From contig JAEILZ010000006.1 in assembly GCA_018873225.1 (NCBI GenBank), forward strand, positions 558,001 through 622,000: DNA of 64,000 bases, written 5' to 3'. Under the pieces are notes generated by a model that had not been told where the DNA came from, searched no databases, and was given only the letters and a program-made list of their open reading frames with translations. This document shows, one piece after another, positions 1 through 10,406 of the stretch. The position numbers and the translations under genes are program-made. The stretch comes from [Phialemoniopsis] sp. UDSM-2020 (Eukaryota; Ascomycota; Sordariomycetes; Thyridiales; Thyridiaceae). Position 1 is the stretch's first letter; each line of letters begins with the position of its first letter.

Positions 1-859
1 TCATATCTAGGTAGATAATTGTGGTGTTGAGTCAGACGGTCTTTGCGGTGGGTGCCGATGCATCCTGTCTGATTTGTCCAAGTTGCACTGGCAGGTTGTT
101 GCTTCTTGCCTAGAGTGTTGCAGCAATATCTGAGCCACCCTTGAATGCGCTTGCTCTTGCTCGAGACGTAGACTTCCCGCACGTCGATGACATCTTCGTA
201 GGCTCTCCCCACAATATCGAGCCGTGGCAGGCACGTCTAAATACAGCAGTGACGCCCACATCGTAAGAGCGGTGATGGTGGGCAAGATTTGTGTTTGCAG
301 GTGGCCTCGATCGTGTATATAACATCACCAATCTCCTTCGCATCTTACACTCTCCTCTCTTCTTTTCTCAACGGTGGTTTAGTACAACACCTTCCCCTTC
401 ACTTCGCCCGGCCTGTTTGACAGCTTGGTTCTGCCCGCCCTAGGTGCGGCTGCCGTTTGCGCCAAGCGCTGCGCAGCCCCCAATTATGGTGTCGGATTCC
501 CAGATGTCAAAACAGTCGCCGTCATTTACGGCAGATCAAATCGCTTGAAACGGTGCTTGTTCTGGTATTCTGCAAACGTCCTGGCTCTTCTCCATGCCTG
601 TGGCGTTTACCGTACACGCTTTCTGAGTGGCACCGACATTTTATGTAGTTTAGATAGGTTCAGGCAGCCTAGGTAGATTTTTTGCTGTGATGTGATTTGT
701 CGTGGTGAATCCTTGTGAGATCCCTGACATGTGATGACTGTGTTCGCGGCCCTTTCTTTGCCCAGTCCCAATCGTGCTTCGCTCCTTGCCCAATATTGGT
801 CCGTGCCGTGGTCGCCCAAACTTACCTTCCTGCTTGGTCTCCTCTTGGACCACCCAGTC

Positions 860-1040
860 ATGTATTTAAATTCCCCATTAGCCTGTGCTTTTCTCTCCTC
901 CGTTTCTTTTCACCCCTCCACCTGTTTTGACGTCTGGGAACCCGCACCTTGACATCCGATTGCCTGCCGCCTTGAAAGGCAGGCTAGAAATTTTAATTCT
1001 TCGAGCAATGATGAAGCACTTTCTCTCTGAGCTCGCAGCA
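860..1040 (+). repeat. Hairpin repeat unit, copy A
   Basis: The unit has a TATA-like TATTTAAA at 863-870, then a C/T-rich leader, then a 23-nt hairpin at 962-984 with GCCTGCC paired to GGCAGGC, then ATGATGA at 1008-1014, then CTGAGCTC at 1027-1034. Order and spacing match the copies near 1.5 kb and 4.3 kb, so this is a duplicated block. Its function is unknown. Confidence 0.55.
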
Positions 1041-1379
1041 TTCACGAGGTCTGCACGTGACGACTGTGACTGCCGGACCCGTCTCTGCGACTGCGTACTC
1101 AAGTGATTGCCTGACGTTTTGCGACAGTTTCTTGCATGCAAATGTTAACCCGTGATATGTACTTAGGGATGCTCATGAGATCAAGGAAGTGTCGCCAATC
1201 CTCTTATGGTTCATGGCTTACACATCCGGCTCGTTGGTGGGTCTCGTCGAAGCGTGACACAATGGACCTTCATCAAAGAATAGGGCCTGCCTCTTCCATG
1301 ACGTGCTGTTTCGACGTCTGGATTTGCCAAATAATCAAATATGTGGTTCGCGTGCAAGTCCGGTCCCAAAGTTTGCGGT

Positions 1380-1590
1380 GGAGTATAAATGGCTGATTAC
1401 TTGCTACCTGGGTAATAAATCTGCCTTCCTAAACCCTGCTACTGTCAAATAATTATTTCTCTTGATCTTCAATGACTTTATGGGACCCGGCACTCTTGAT
1501 ACCTGACACTTGATCGCCTGCTGCCTTGAAAGGCGGGCCTTGACATGGTCAGATATATGAGCAATGATGAGATCGTCTTCCTGAGCTCAC
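1380..1590 (+). repeat. Hairpin repeat unit, copy B
   Basis: This copy has a TATAAAT box at 1384-1390, a hairpin at 1516-1538, ATGATGA at 1564-1570 and CTGAGCTC at 1581-1588. The stem reads GCCTGCT/GGCGGGC. Both changes relative to copy A turn Watson-Crick pairs into G-T (G-U in RNA) wobbles, so the stem is kept. The spacing from hairpin to ATGATGA is the same as in copy A to within 2 nt. Confidence 0.55.
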
Positions 1591-1686
1591 GAACACCAGT
1601 TAGCCGAAGTGCGGCACTGTCCACGAGTGTCCCGCGCGGTCAAGCGGCCGTCGCAGCACTGCGACAAGATATTCATGATCAGCGTT

Positions 1687-1711
1687 CTGCTTGCTCTGCT
1701 TTGCTTTGCTT
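1687..1711 (+). repeat. Short CTTTG-type tandem repeat
   Basis: A run of CTCTG/CTTTG pentamers (about four units) lies between repeat unit B and the downstream spacer. It is a simple-sequence tract with no visible coding role. Confidence 0.6.
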
Positions 1712-2119
1712 TGCTTGGAATGCCCATGTCCAGTCACACCAGCCTTCTTGCCTAGAGTGCTCGACGTGATGGGCAGCGGTGGTAGGTAATCGCAGTGTCC
1801 CTTTTGAGACGTGTCCATGCAGCCCCTCCTTCTTGAAGTTTGCTCGCAAATTCGCAGCGCGTGTCAGTCACATCGATGAGTATGGGCTGTTCCATGAGAT
1901 TCTCCGCAATTCCGAGCCAGATTATCGAGTTTCCTGAAAACCGGTCCTTCTCCTATTAAGGTTAGGCATGCGTACCGCGTTTGTACTGCTGTTCACATCC
2001 TTGGTTTGCAGACCCAAATTTAGAAGGTTAAAACCCCGCCATATTAACCTCGATTTCCACTCGTAAGATGGACGAGAATTTAAAATTCGAATATATCTGG
2101 GAAGCCCAGACTTCAATCT

Positions 2120-2185
2120 TCTTGACTACCTGAAGCCTGCCTTGGAAGCAAGCCATAATATATCTTTCGAGCAATGATGAGATGC
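2120..2185 (+). repeat. Hairpin repeat unit, partial copy
   Basis: A shortened hairpin core (2135-2154, beginning GCCTGCC) is followed by the phrase CGAGCAATGATGAG with ATGATGA at 2174-2180. That phrase is shared with copy A. The CTGAGCTC box and a clear TATA-leader block are missing, so this is a decayed or partial copy. Confidence 0.45.
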
Positions 2186-2348
2186 ATCTTCTAAACCACT
2201 AACACATGCCATGACAGTGTCCAATTCATGATTATGATGACCGTCCCCGGTGCGCAACTGTTGACCACACAGCATGACTCAAGTGATCATTGGACGGGGG
2301 GTGCGCTATCTCGCCTCAAACCATTCTCCCACGCGCCAATCCCTTAAG

Positions 2349-2781
2349 AATGGCCGCCCCTGTAGCCCGTCCCCAAGGGACCCTGAGAAAGTGCTTCCTG
2401 AAGAGCTTACAAATCTCGATCAATTATCCAGGGCATCTTAGGGGAAATCGAAAAGGGTGAGGCTTTTGCTTACATTGGTCTGCCGCTCCCCGGCATGCTG
2501 ACTTTCGATGCTGGGCCCTCCGGGACGGAAGCCATGAAGCACTACCGACGAGCTAACGAACAACACGTGAATGAGATTGCACACTTCCTGGAGGTAGTGG
2601 AATGTTGGGTTGTACTAGCTCCTTGCTATTGCCTCTCGACCTAGTCTGATTCCCCTTTTCAGGAAATGGTACTGGTTACCCAAAGAGGAAAACAGTAAAG
2701 TGGGGCTCAATTGTTTACCAAAATGGTGCCAGTGGCCTCAAGGTGAACACTGAAGCTGTGGCCTCGCAATACGCATACTGA
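2349..2781 (+). pseudogene. Coding-like relic upstream of the SDR gene
   Basis: Three open stretches in changing frames lie here. The first is at 2349-2441 and ends in TAG. The second runs from 2441 and reads into a possible donor near 2592. The third is at about 2665-2781, after a TTTTCAG acceptor-like site, and ends in TGA. Residue composition looks protein-like, but no splice combination restores one frame, so I read it as a broken or decayed gene. I do not recognise the family. It could also be noncoding sequence that looks coding by chance. Confidence 0.25.
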
Positions 2782-2909
2782 AGGCTTGACCATTAGCTAT
2801 CCGACAATTCCTACGATCCTTCTTCTTGATAAAAGAATGTTATACCTCCATCCGGCAACATGTCCAAGTCCTCGGAAACCCCAGTGTCGAAGCACCAAAG
2901 CTGCCCTCC

Positions 2910-3959
2910 ATGTCTGGAACCATCATCATCACTGGAGCGAACGGCTCTCTCGCGATACAAGCTGTCAAGCACCTGCTTACTCACTTCACATCCTTTACTC
3001 TCGTCTTGACACTCCGAAATTCGACAGAAAATGACGAGAATACGAACAACCTACGCAAAGTGATCGCGAGTCACCCTGAAGCAAAAGCCTCGATCTGGCA
3101 ACTCGACCTAGCCTCGCTCCAAGCCGTCCACGACTTTGCTAAAACGATCAAGAACAAGATCTCAGAAGGTTCACTGCCCCATCTGGCGGGTATTGTCTGC
3201 AACGCATACCACTGGAACCTCGTGCGACCCCTGGAGATGACTCTTGATGGATTCGAGAAGACCATACAGGTAAATCACCTGTCGCACGCTGCGCTGGTCC
3301 TGGCGCTGCTCGGCAGCTTTGGACCTGACGGCGGCCGGATTGTGCTCTTCACCAGCGACGCACACGAGCCTGGCAAAAACAGCCTTGAGAAAATCCCTCC
3401 CTCGATGCCGAGTCCTGACGAGCTCGATGTGCTTGTCAAGCCCGGGCCCGACCCATCCGGCGACCACATGGCGCACGGCTTCCGCCGCTACGCCAACTCG
3501 AAACTCGCTGTCGTGATGTGGGGACACGCACTGAATCGCCATCTCGAAAAGGTAACATACACCGACCTTCCCACATGCAACAAGGTTGACTTGCTGACCA
3601 TGCTTTGCGCCATGCTACAGACTCCTGAGCTCCGAAAGATCACCGCCATCATCATCAACCCCGGCAATCTAAGCGACTCTCGCGCACTCCGGACGAACAC
3701 GCCGTATATGTTGGCCCTGGCCTCCCGGCTCGTCGTACGACCGCTCGCACCATTGCTCCGCTTCACAGACCCGACCATCCGCACTGCTGCTCAGGCTGGA
3801 GTCGATATCGCCCGACTTGTCGCGAACGAGGCTCACCCTGGCCAGAGGGGCTACTTTACAATGTTGAAGAAGGATCAAAGCTCACAAGCAAGCTTGGATG
3901 TGGTCGGACAGGATGCTCTGTGGACCAAGAGCGCGGAATGGACGGGCATTACGATTTGA
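2910..3959 (+). CDS. Short-chain dehydrogenase/reductase
   Basis: Two exons, 2910-3551 and 3621-3959, give 326 residues. The 69-nt intron (GTAACA...CTACAG, with a GCTGAC branch-like site) keeps the frame open, so an unspliced reading is possible but adds 23 residues absent from the family. The N-terminus has the Rossmann motif TGANGSLA, in which Ala replaces the usual third Gly. A catalytic YANSK (Tyr-x3-Lys) follows about 200 residues in. This is the retinol-dehydrogenase or protochlorophyllide-reductase-like branch of NAD(P)-dependent SDRs; the substrate is unknown. The start is the ATG just before the Rossmann strand; the open frame runs upstream without another ATG. No neighbour suggests a pathway. 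Confidence 0.85.
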   Translation: MSGTIIITGANGSLAIQAVKHLLTHFTSFTLVLTLRNSTENDENTNNLRKVIASHPEAKASIWQLDLASLQAVHDFAKTIKNKISEGSLPHLAGIVCNAYHWNLVRPLEMTLDGFEKTIQVNHLSHAALVLALLGSFGPDGGRIVLFTSDAHEPGKNSLEKIPPSMPSPDELDVLVKPGPDPSGDHMAHGFRRYANSKLAVVMWGHALNRHLEKVTYTDLPTCNKVDLLTMLCAMLQTPELRKITAIIINPGNLSDSRALRTNTPYMLALASRLVVRPLAPLLRFTDPTIRTAAQAGVDIARLVANEAHPGQRGYFTMLKKDQSSQASLDVVGQDALWTKSAEWTGITI

Positions 3960-4664
3960 GGCACGGAATCATTTGTGATCAATTAGAACCATGAACATCA
4001 GTGGCAGGTCCTGGTCGGGTAATTATATAAATTTGAACACTCACTACTGCAGGAGCCATACTGGTACAATTCTTGTTCCCACACAGCATGCTTTGCCCGA
4101 CCCGTGGATGGGCATCTCCGCGACCCCGACCCCAAACTCACCGAACTTGGCACAAGCCCTGCCCTAAAGATCCAAAAAATGCTCTTGACCGCAGCTATGA
4201 CGCTGCCTGGTGTATTTAAAGCAAAGCTCCTCCCAGCTTCGACAATTTCTCTTCCCTTTCTCCTCCTCTATTCATATCCAGAGCGTAAAAATAAAGACCT
4301 GGGGGCATAGCTTGAAGCGTGATTGATTGCCTGCCGCCTTGACAGGCAGGACCACCTAAAACTCGTAACAGGGGTGGGTGAACGATGATGATACTGAGAT
4401 CTGAGCTTGCAGAATTATACCCGCGGCCTTTATCACCACTGTCGTGCTCGACACAGCTCAGACGGTCGGGATGATGTTCTTTATAGGACGCGCGGTGCAC
4501 ACACTGTTCTTTCTTTGTCGGGTGATGATGATGACACAATCTGAGCTCTTTCCATCGCTAAAAAGTTAATTAATTCTTCCTCGTACCGGAACTTGTACAT
4601 TGCTTCCTGATGCTGCGTCTGTGAGATTCATTTCTCTTTCACGGGTGGAGATAGTCCGCAAGCC
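3960..4664. other. Intergenic spacer with repeat copy C
   Basis: This spacer lies between the SDR gene and the 3' end of the NB-ARC gene. It carries another hairpin repeat unit (4210-4410) and, near 4525-4548, an extra ATGATGA...CTGAGCTC pair without a hairpin. No gene is supported. Confidence 0.6.
4210..4410 (+). repeat. Hairpin repeat unit, copy C
   Basis: The unit has TATTTAAA at 4213-4220 (the same ten bases TGTATTTAAA as copy A), a C/T-rich leader, a hairpin at 4329-4351 (GCCTGCC/GGCAGGA, six of seven pairs kept), ATGATGA at 4385-4391 and CTGAGCTT at 4401-4408. Its conserved order, 3 kb from copies A and B, shows the unit is dispersed rather than simply tandem. Confidence 0.55.
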
Positions 4665-7327
4665 TCATTTCGATACCCGCGTGGAGTTTTGGGGAGAGTT
4701 TACCGCTCTGTGTTGCGCGGATGCTAGACCCATCCGGACCTTTTCCAGCAATTTCTGTATGTCTGCTATGAGATTACTGAATCTTTTCAGGTTCTTCACA
4801 GGACAAACGCGGAAATCGTCGATCAAGGTCTCACACAGGCTTTTGCAATGATCCAATTCCCCCAGCTCGAACAGAATGCTAGCGACCTTTGAACCTGCCG
4901 TGATTGTGTAGCCGGAGCCTTTGCCTAGAAACCTTTGTTGCTGAGCATAGGCTGTCTGGTAGGCTTTAAGTGCCTCGCGTGGTGCTTTATTCGCCTCAAA
5001 TGCCCTACCAAGGGCAAAGCCGTACCAAAACAATGGAAGCTCCACGTTGCTAGAGTCTGCCGTTTCCAGGCAACGTTCAGCAGCCTGGCACCTGGCTTGC
5101 AGGATCTCAATCGCCTCGCCGTGTCTCGAAGTCTGACTCAAAAGCGAAACAAGACCTGAAGTAAGATGGTACACCAGCTCGTGACTTACACGGTAGAGAG
5201 TCAATGCTCTATTCAAACTGTCTCGAATTAGGGGTTCTGCTTCGTCAAACTCGCCCTTTCGCAGCAGTGCTAGTCCGAGCCGATGGGTCCATGTAAAAAT
5301 GACTTGGTCGTTCTCGCCACGATCACGAGCACTGTTCAATATTCGCCGCTGAGTTTCTATGACACTGCCTTGTTTCACTGGATCGTTGGAATATCTGACA
5401 GCACCCGCAAACGCGATGAAAGTATCGATCCACAAATTATCTCCGTCGTCGAAATAGCGGTTCACAATATCCATCGCCTCTTGTGCCTTGACAAGAGCAG
5501 CTGTGTGTGAGGTCTCGAACTTGTAGTACGTTCTCATTTTGAGCAACAGTTTTATTCGCTTCAAATGCATTTCCCGTGCAATGACTTTGTATGATTGCAG
5601 GAGAACGTGTTCTGCGTGTGGAGATAAAGTAAGTGCCTTGCTTAGGGAGTCGTATAATTCGACATGGAGATTGTTAAGTTCTGTGTCCGGAAACCTCAGG
5701 CTTATGCGTTCCAATGCTCTGAATGCCCATTCATCCATCCTGTCGCTAGACTGGGTTTCGAGCCAATTCTTTGTCGCGATCTGTACAAGACGGTGCATCT
5801 TGAAGCTGTTTCCATCGCCTTCGGACTGCAGAAAAGAATAGGCCATGAGTGTGGCAATAGCATCGTCAAACTCCAGCTCATCATCGCCTTCATCAAGCAA
5901 TAGAAGTCGTGGAATACTCTGATGCTGCAAAAAGCTGGCCAAGCATAGTATATCCGCCGCTTTTGGGTGGCTCTTTTGTAACCATTCAAATGAAACTGCC
6001 CAGGTCATACACACTGATGTCAGGGATGGCTCCTGTCTTCCGTGGTCCACAAATGAGTGACTGAGCATACGTGCCCTCGAAGCATCATGCAGACGTAACT
6101 TCTGCAAGTAGTGTATAAGTGACAACCTTCTCTTGACCACGAATGATACGGCTTGAGTGATGGCGAGCGGGATGCCGTCAAGCTCTGCTAGTAACTCTAA
6201 GATCATCTCGGGCTGTTCCCTGGGCAGTCTGCGGGAAACTAGCTGCATACTAGCCCCCTCTTCCAGCTCTGCCACGGTTATGGGATCAACAGGAGAGCAC
6301 AAATCGACGGCAACGTCACGGTTTCGTGTTGTCACTAGCAGCAACCCTTCTTCACGGTGTGGTATATACTCGGACATCGAGTGGCCGTTGCTGAGCTTTT
6401 CTTTGAAGACTATATCGCCATTATCGAGATTGTCCAGTACCAGTAACCAGTGACCACTGTCCGGTGATCCGAGCCAAGCATGTACTGCGGCTATATCGTC
6501 GCTGTTAGCGCTATCATCCCCAGATACCCCGGTGCGCGCTGCGATCCTCTTGAACGATTCCTCGAACCGGGCTGTGGTAGCGGCGTTGACCCAGAAGATT
6601 GAACATGTCTCATCCGCTTCTCGCTGGCGATAGCAATACTCGATCGCGATTTGGGACTTGCTAAAGGATGATTTATGTCAGCAATCGGGACAAATATGTC
6701 CAATCATGACGGCGCTTACCCGATACCACCCAGCCCCCATAACGCAGCTTTGGGCTGACTACCATGCTCCACCGTGAACGCTTTTTCGATCTCCGCGAAA
6801 ATCGCATCGCGGCCAACAAAGTGAGAGTTGCGATCGGAGGGAACTAGCCATGTGCCTGCCGGTCTCGTCGGTGCGACAGTCAGGTTCATTGAAGCGTGTC
6901 TGTCGGCAACCTGATGCAGGGTCAAGATATCCACAGACTTGTGTAGCATGTCGGCAATGCCCTGGACCTCGACGTCACGAAAGAGGCTAGCGAGGGCCTT
7001 CCCTCTGCGCTTCCAGGACGACGAATCGGACGCGGGCAGGCACTTGTCGAGTAGCCTGTCCAGCCACGCGATGGACTGTGTACAGTCTTCTACCAGCGGC
7101 TCGAGGGCGCCGCGTGTCGATGGTTCAAGCGCATCGATTGCATTCTTGGACTGGATGCGCCGTAGACTGTCGGCGATGAGCGGTAGCTCGAGCCTAATCT
7201 GCCGGAAGGCTTTGGGCGTTTCATTGATGGCGCTCTCGAAGTCCCTAAGGCGCGCCGCGACCTTGTTGGAAAAGTCGATGAATTGGAGTATCGCAGCCGC
7301 AAGGCCGATGGCCGATACGGGTTCCAT
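4665..7327 (-). CDS. STAND/NLR-type protein: helical N-domain, NB-ARC, TPR-like C-terminus
   Basis: Two exons (7327-6720 and 6660-4665; 59-nt intron inside the P-loop codon) give 867 residues. The first ~130 residues resemble the helical N-terminal domain of fungal STAND proteins. The NB-ARC core shows P-loop GLGGIGKS (about 198-205), Walker B LLVLDN (about 275-280), the sensor LLVTTR, a GxP-type motif GIPLA, and an MHR in place of MHD near residue 490. The C-terminal half is helical and resembles tetratricopeptide repeats. Fungal NLRs are signal-transducing ATPases; some control heterokaryon incompatibility or response to non-self, but the role here is inferred. A diverged repeat shared with the NACHT gene lies about 110 bp upstream of the start. 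Confidence 0.85.
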
Positions 7328-7437
7328 GATGCCGATGACAGTGTGTGTACGCTGTGCTCTTTCTTCGCGCGGATGAAGAGATGACCCCGCGGGATCAGCT
7401 CAAGTTCGCTGGGTTAGGGAGCAGCCGCATGTTCTGA

Positions 7438-7632
7438 GAAAGCATCTTTTCGGACTGCCCACCACTATCGGTGAGTGTGGTAACACGTACATGCACAGGA
7501 AAGGATGCCTTTACGCGTGGACATTCGTTATTGGGCATACTCTCCGTGCCGCGGCAAGTGGTGCGACGGCTCTTGGAGGGTGGGACACAAATGCCATTTG
7601 CTGCCACAATTTGGCAGGGCCCTTTCTCAGGC
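7438..7632 (+). repeat. STAND-flanking direct repeat, copy 1
   Basis: This ~195-bp segment matches 10943-11137 in the same orientation. Near-identical blocks include GCGTGGACATTC (7515-7526) followed by TATTGGGCA, and a ~38-bp block around GGAGGGTGGGAC (7574-7608) and CATTTGCTGCCAC. It lies 111 bp upstream of the minus-strand NB-ARC start; copy 2 lies 136 bp upstream of the plus-strand NACHT start. Divergence is moderate and not clearly RIP-like. Confidence 0.7.
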
Positions 7633-7739
7633 CTTCGGGACGAGGACGACGGAGCAATTGATGGTGTTCTTGATGTGGTGGCTGGGAGAGGGACCGAACC
7701 CGCAGCGATCGACGCGTATGAGGAGCTGCGTTGCGGGTT

Positions 7740-8144
7740 TCACCTGGTGGCCGAGAAGCGGTCGCATTGAGAGGTCTGACTCCGCGGCCGAGAGGCGACC
7801 GAGGGTGTGCGCTGGGAGGACTGGCTTGGTGATTGTGCGAAGGCCCTAACCGCGTCCGAAAGAAGGATGCCTAGATAGCTGGCTTCATCCGGGAACGAGG
7901 TCCGCAACAGGACGTCTATTATCCGGTCAATTCCGAAAGCGATATCTTGTACGGTCTCGCAGAGTGTTACAGCGTCGGGAGTGGCATCTTGAGCGGCTGA
8001 GAGAATGGGTCGCGTGGTTGGTTGCTTATTCCTGAGGTTGGGTACGGCCGTGGGGGACCGTGTTCGCCGCCGTCCGCGCCCTTGGGGTACTCGGCCGTTG
8101 GCGCACTTGTTCCTTATGGGTAATCTACTTGTCGGTCCCGGCGA
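7740..8144 (-). pseudogene. Open frame without start, possible gene relic
   Basis: On the minus strand a 134-codon frame lies between a TGA at 8145-8147 and a TGA at 7740-7742, without an ATG. The last ~80 residues look protein-like, with segments such as CETVQDIAFGIDRIIDVLL and a Ser/Gln-rich tail. No domain is recognised. It may be an exon whose partner exons I could not find, a decayed gene, or chance in GC-rich DNA. Confidence 0.25.
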
Positions 8145-8715
8145 TCAGGTTGAACGTGACATTTCGCCGGGCGACCATCGCGGCTCCTGGGGGCACATGT
8201 CGTGTGCGGACAAGGGACTGGGAGAGCATGGCGGTGGCTCGGGTGTTCTGCTGAGTATGAGCAGGCGTCGGGGCGCGTGGCGCGCAGGAGCGAGTCCATT
8301 ATCGAATGGCTTAGTGTTGCGAGTGTCGAGGTAGCACGCGAGCGCGTCGCTTTCGCGGCGCCAAGGCCGCTGCCGCCGTTTACCCCCGTGCCGTTCACCC
8401 TATTTACACCGGGTTCGGGTCGGTCAAGCTCTTCGGGCATGGCGCTTCTCTTTTGCCGCGCCTAGGCAACCCAATTGGGATCCTCCTGGTGTCGGAGGGC
8501 GTGAGATTGACCCTCGCAGGATATCGTGTGTGCAAACATGGGGAAAGGCGCCGTATTCGGAAGAACGAGCTGTCTCGCCACGTGGCTGTCACTTTCTGAC
8601 GTAGGCCAGAGTTTCAGGCCCCGCACCCCGATCATTTCTTCTCATCAACGACGCGAACTGCAGTACCGGCAAGGGCTTTGACATCTTCAAAGTTCCAACC
8701 TTATTTTCTTTTGCC

Positions 8716-10406
8716 ATGGATTCCGTTCCGGAGACAACCATCGGGCCGGCCAACTGCCTCGCAACGCTCCCTGTCGAGCTCATCCGGGCAGTCCTGAGCG
8801 AGATGCTCCCCTATCACTCCATCACGGCCTACGAATCCACTTCAAATCAGCCTCAGGTGGCTGTGTCTTATGTTCTGTCTCGGTCCGACTTGGCCAGCGT
8901 TTGCCAAGTCTCGCAAAGAATGCACACCCTCGCCCTTCCCTTCCTCTATCATACCATCCTCCTGAAGAGCCAGCGAGAGCTGTTTTATTTGTTCCGTACC
9001 ATGGCAGAGGTCCCATCATACCGAGACCTTGCTCGGGTCTTCATTTGGACTGCCATGCTCTCAAAACATGATCTCGTTTTCACTGAAATGATCGACATGT
9101 CTACTATAACGCTGAGATCTGAGGCTAATGACGTCGACACATCCATTCTTTGGCATCCGAAAGGCCAAACCGAGGCCTTTGTCAATCTTCTAGGTCCCAT
9201 ATTGGCTCTTGGTGGCCCTAAGGAGTGCCCAGTGTCCCAGATCTTATCCGCCGCTCTCGCAATGGTACCAGAAATCAGGGTACTGTTTCTCAGCATACAT
9301 GCAGGCTGTCCCATAGGACCACTACCACCCCCATCCATTCCAAGGGAGATGCCTCCAGAATATCACGCCATCTCATACCTCTTTCGGACCTGGAAGTGTA
9401 AGTTCCTCTCATATGGCAGAGTTAGTGCTTTCGTCAAAGGGTAAAGTGGCTTTAGCACAGGTTTGACCTTCGATCAGACATGAATAACAACCCTCTACAC
9501 CAAGTAGAAAAGTTGATTCTAGAAGGCTTTCACGGCTCCAACGCGACCATAACATCGCCCGACATCGATCTAGTATTACATACCTTGCAAGATTTACCAA
9601 GGTTGCGTCATGTGATGCTCAAAAGCACTACCGTTTTTGGTGGACTTGTCAGTCGACGCTATAGGCATGGACCGTTGCCGCCCACTACCCTAAAACATAC
9701 TCGAACCCTGCATCACATCGGTGGCAACCACCCGCAGACCGGCATGGAGCACCTGGCTAGAGCCTTTCCAAACCTTGTTGCACTTCACTATGAGTCTATG
9801 GTTGGGGCGTTCCCAAAACCCCGTGGGCGAGGCTATGCAGGCTTCTTGACCTGTCTCACTAGTCTCAGCGCAACCCTAGAGACGCTTTCTCTTACTACAC
9901 TAGCAGGGGTGTCATGGAAAAGGACTGATACTCCGGCGCTTCTATCACCGGCACTGCGGCACATGGACAGACTCCGGTGCCTTCGGATAGAAGCAATCTG
10001 GCTTTTTGGCACGCTGGATTTCTCGGAGGCCCACTACGCCGCAGATCTCCTGCCTGTTTCTCTGGTTGACTTCCATCTTATTGACTACTGGGGTAGCCAC
10101 GAGCCAGATGCCCTTTGGCCCCAGTTCCCAGACGGAATGACCCCCTTCAGTTTTATCGATACGGTCTTGACTAGTCTCCTACAGGGCTGCCGAACTTCTT
10201 TAACCGAGCTCAAATCCGTTGTTGTAACATCTCCAATTTTCTGCAGGCCTGATAATGGAGAGTGTCAAGTGGACGAGGATATACGACTGCTTGAAAATCG
10301 GTTTTGCGCCCTATTTGCGAGCACCGGGGTTGCTTTCTCTATCATTCGATGCGAGAACTTAGGGGATATGATACGTTCATCTTGGGGAAGACCGGGCGTT
10401 GACTAA
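8716..10406 (+). CDS. F-box-like protein
   Basis: Two exons (8716-9397, 9478-10406; 80-nt intron starting GTAAGT) give 536 residues. The N-terminus (about 13-40) has an F-box-like signature, LPVELIRAVLSEML, followed by the 'V-CQVSQRMHTLALPFLYHTI' pattern seen in fungal F-box proteins. The remainder resembles irregular leucine-rich repeats, with motifs such as LPRLRHVML and LETLSLTTL. F-box proteins usually link substrates to SCF ubiquitin ligase through Skp1; the substrate is unknown. The gene sits inside a 3.5-kb interval bounded by direct repeats and between two STAND genes. The family is sure in outline, the F-box call moderate. Confidence 0.75.

Larger units (their letters stand above)
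1..2909. other. Gene-poor repeat-rich stretch
   Basis: No intact gene is supported here. The stretch holds diverged copies of a repeated unit (TATA box, pyrimidine-rich leader, 23-nt hairpin, ATGATGA motif), described separately. A phrase around CTTCTTGCCTAGAGTG occurs near 105 and again near 1743, showing that other pieces are also duplicated. From about 2349 to 2781 there is coding-like but broken sequence. Short open frames elsewhere have no convincing composition. Confidence 0.6.
7328..8715. other. Spacer between NB-ARC and F-box genes
   Basis: This 1.4-kb GC-rich spacer separates the divergent NB-ARC (-) and F-box (+) genes. It contains one copy of the STAND-flanking direct repeat (7438-7632) and a 134-codon open stretch on the minus strand without an ATG. 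No complete gene is supported. Confidence 0.5.
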
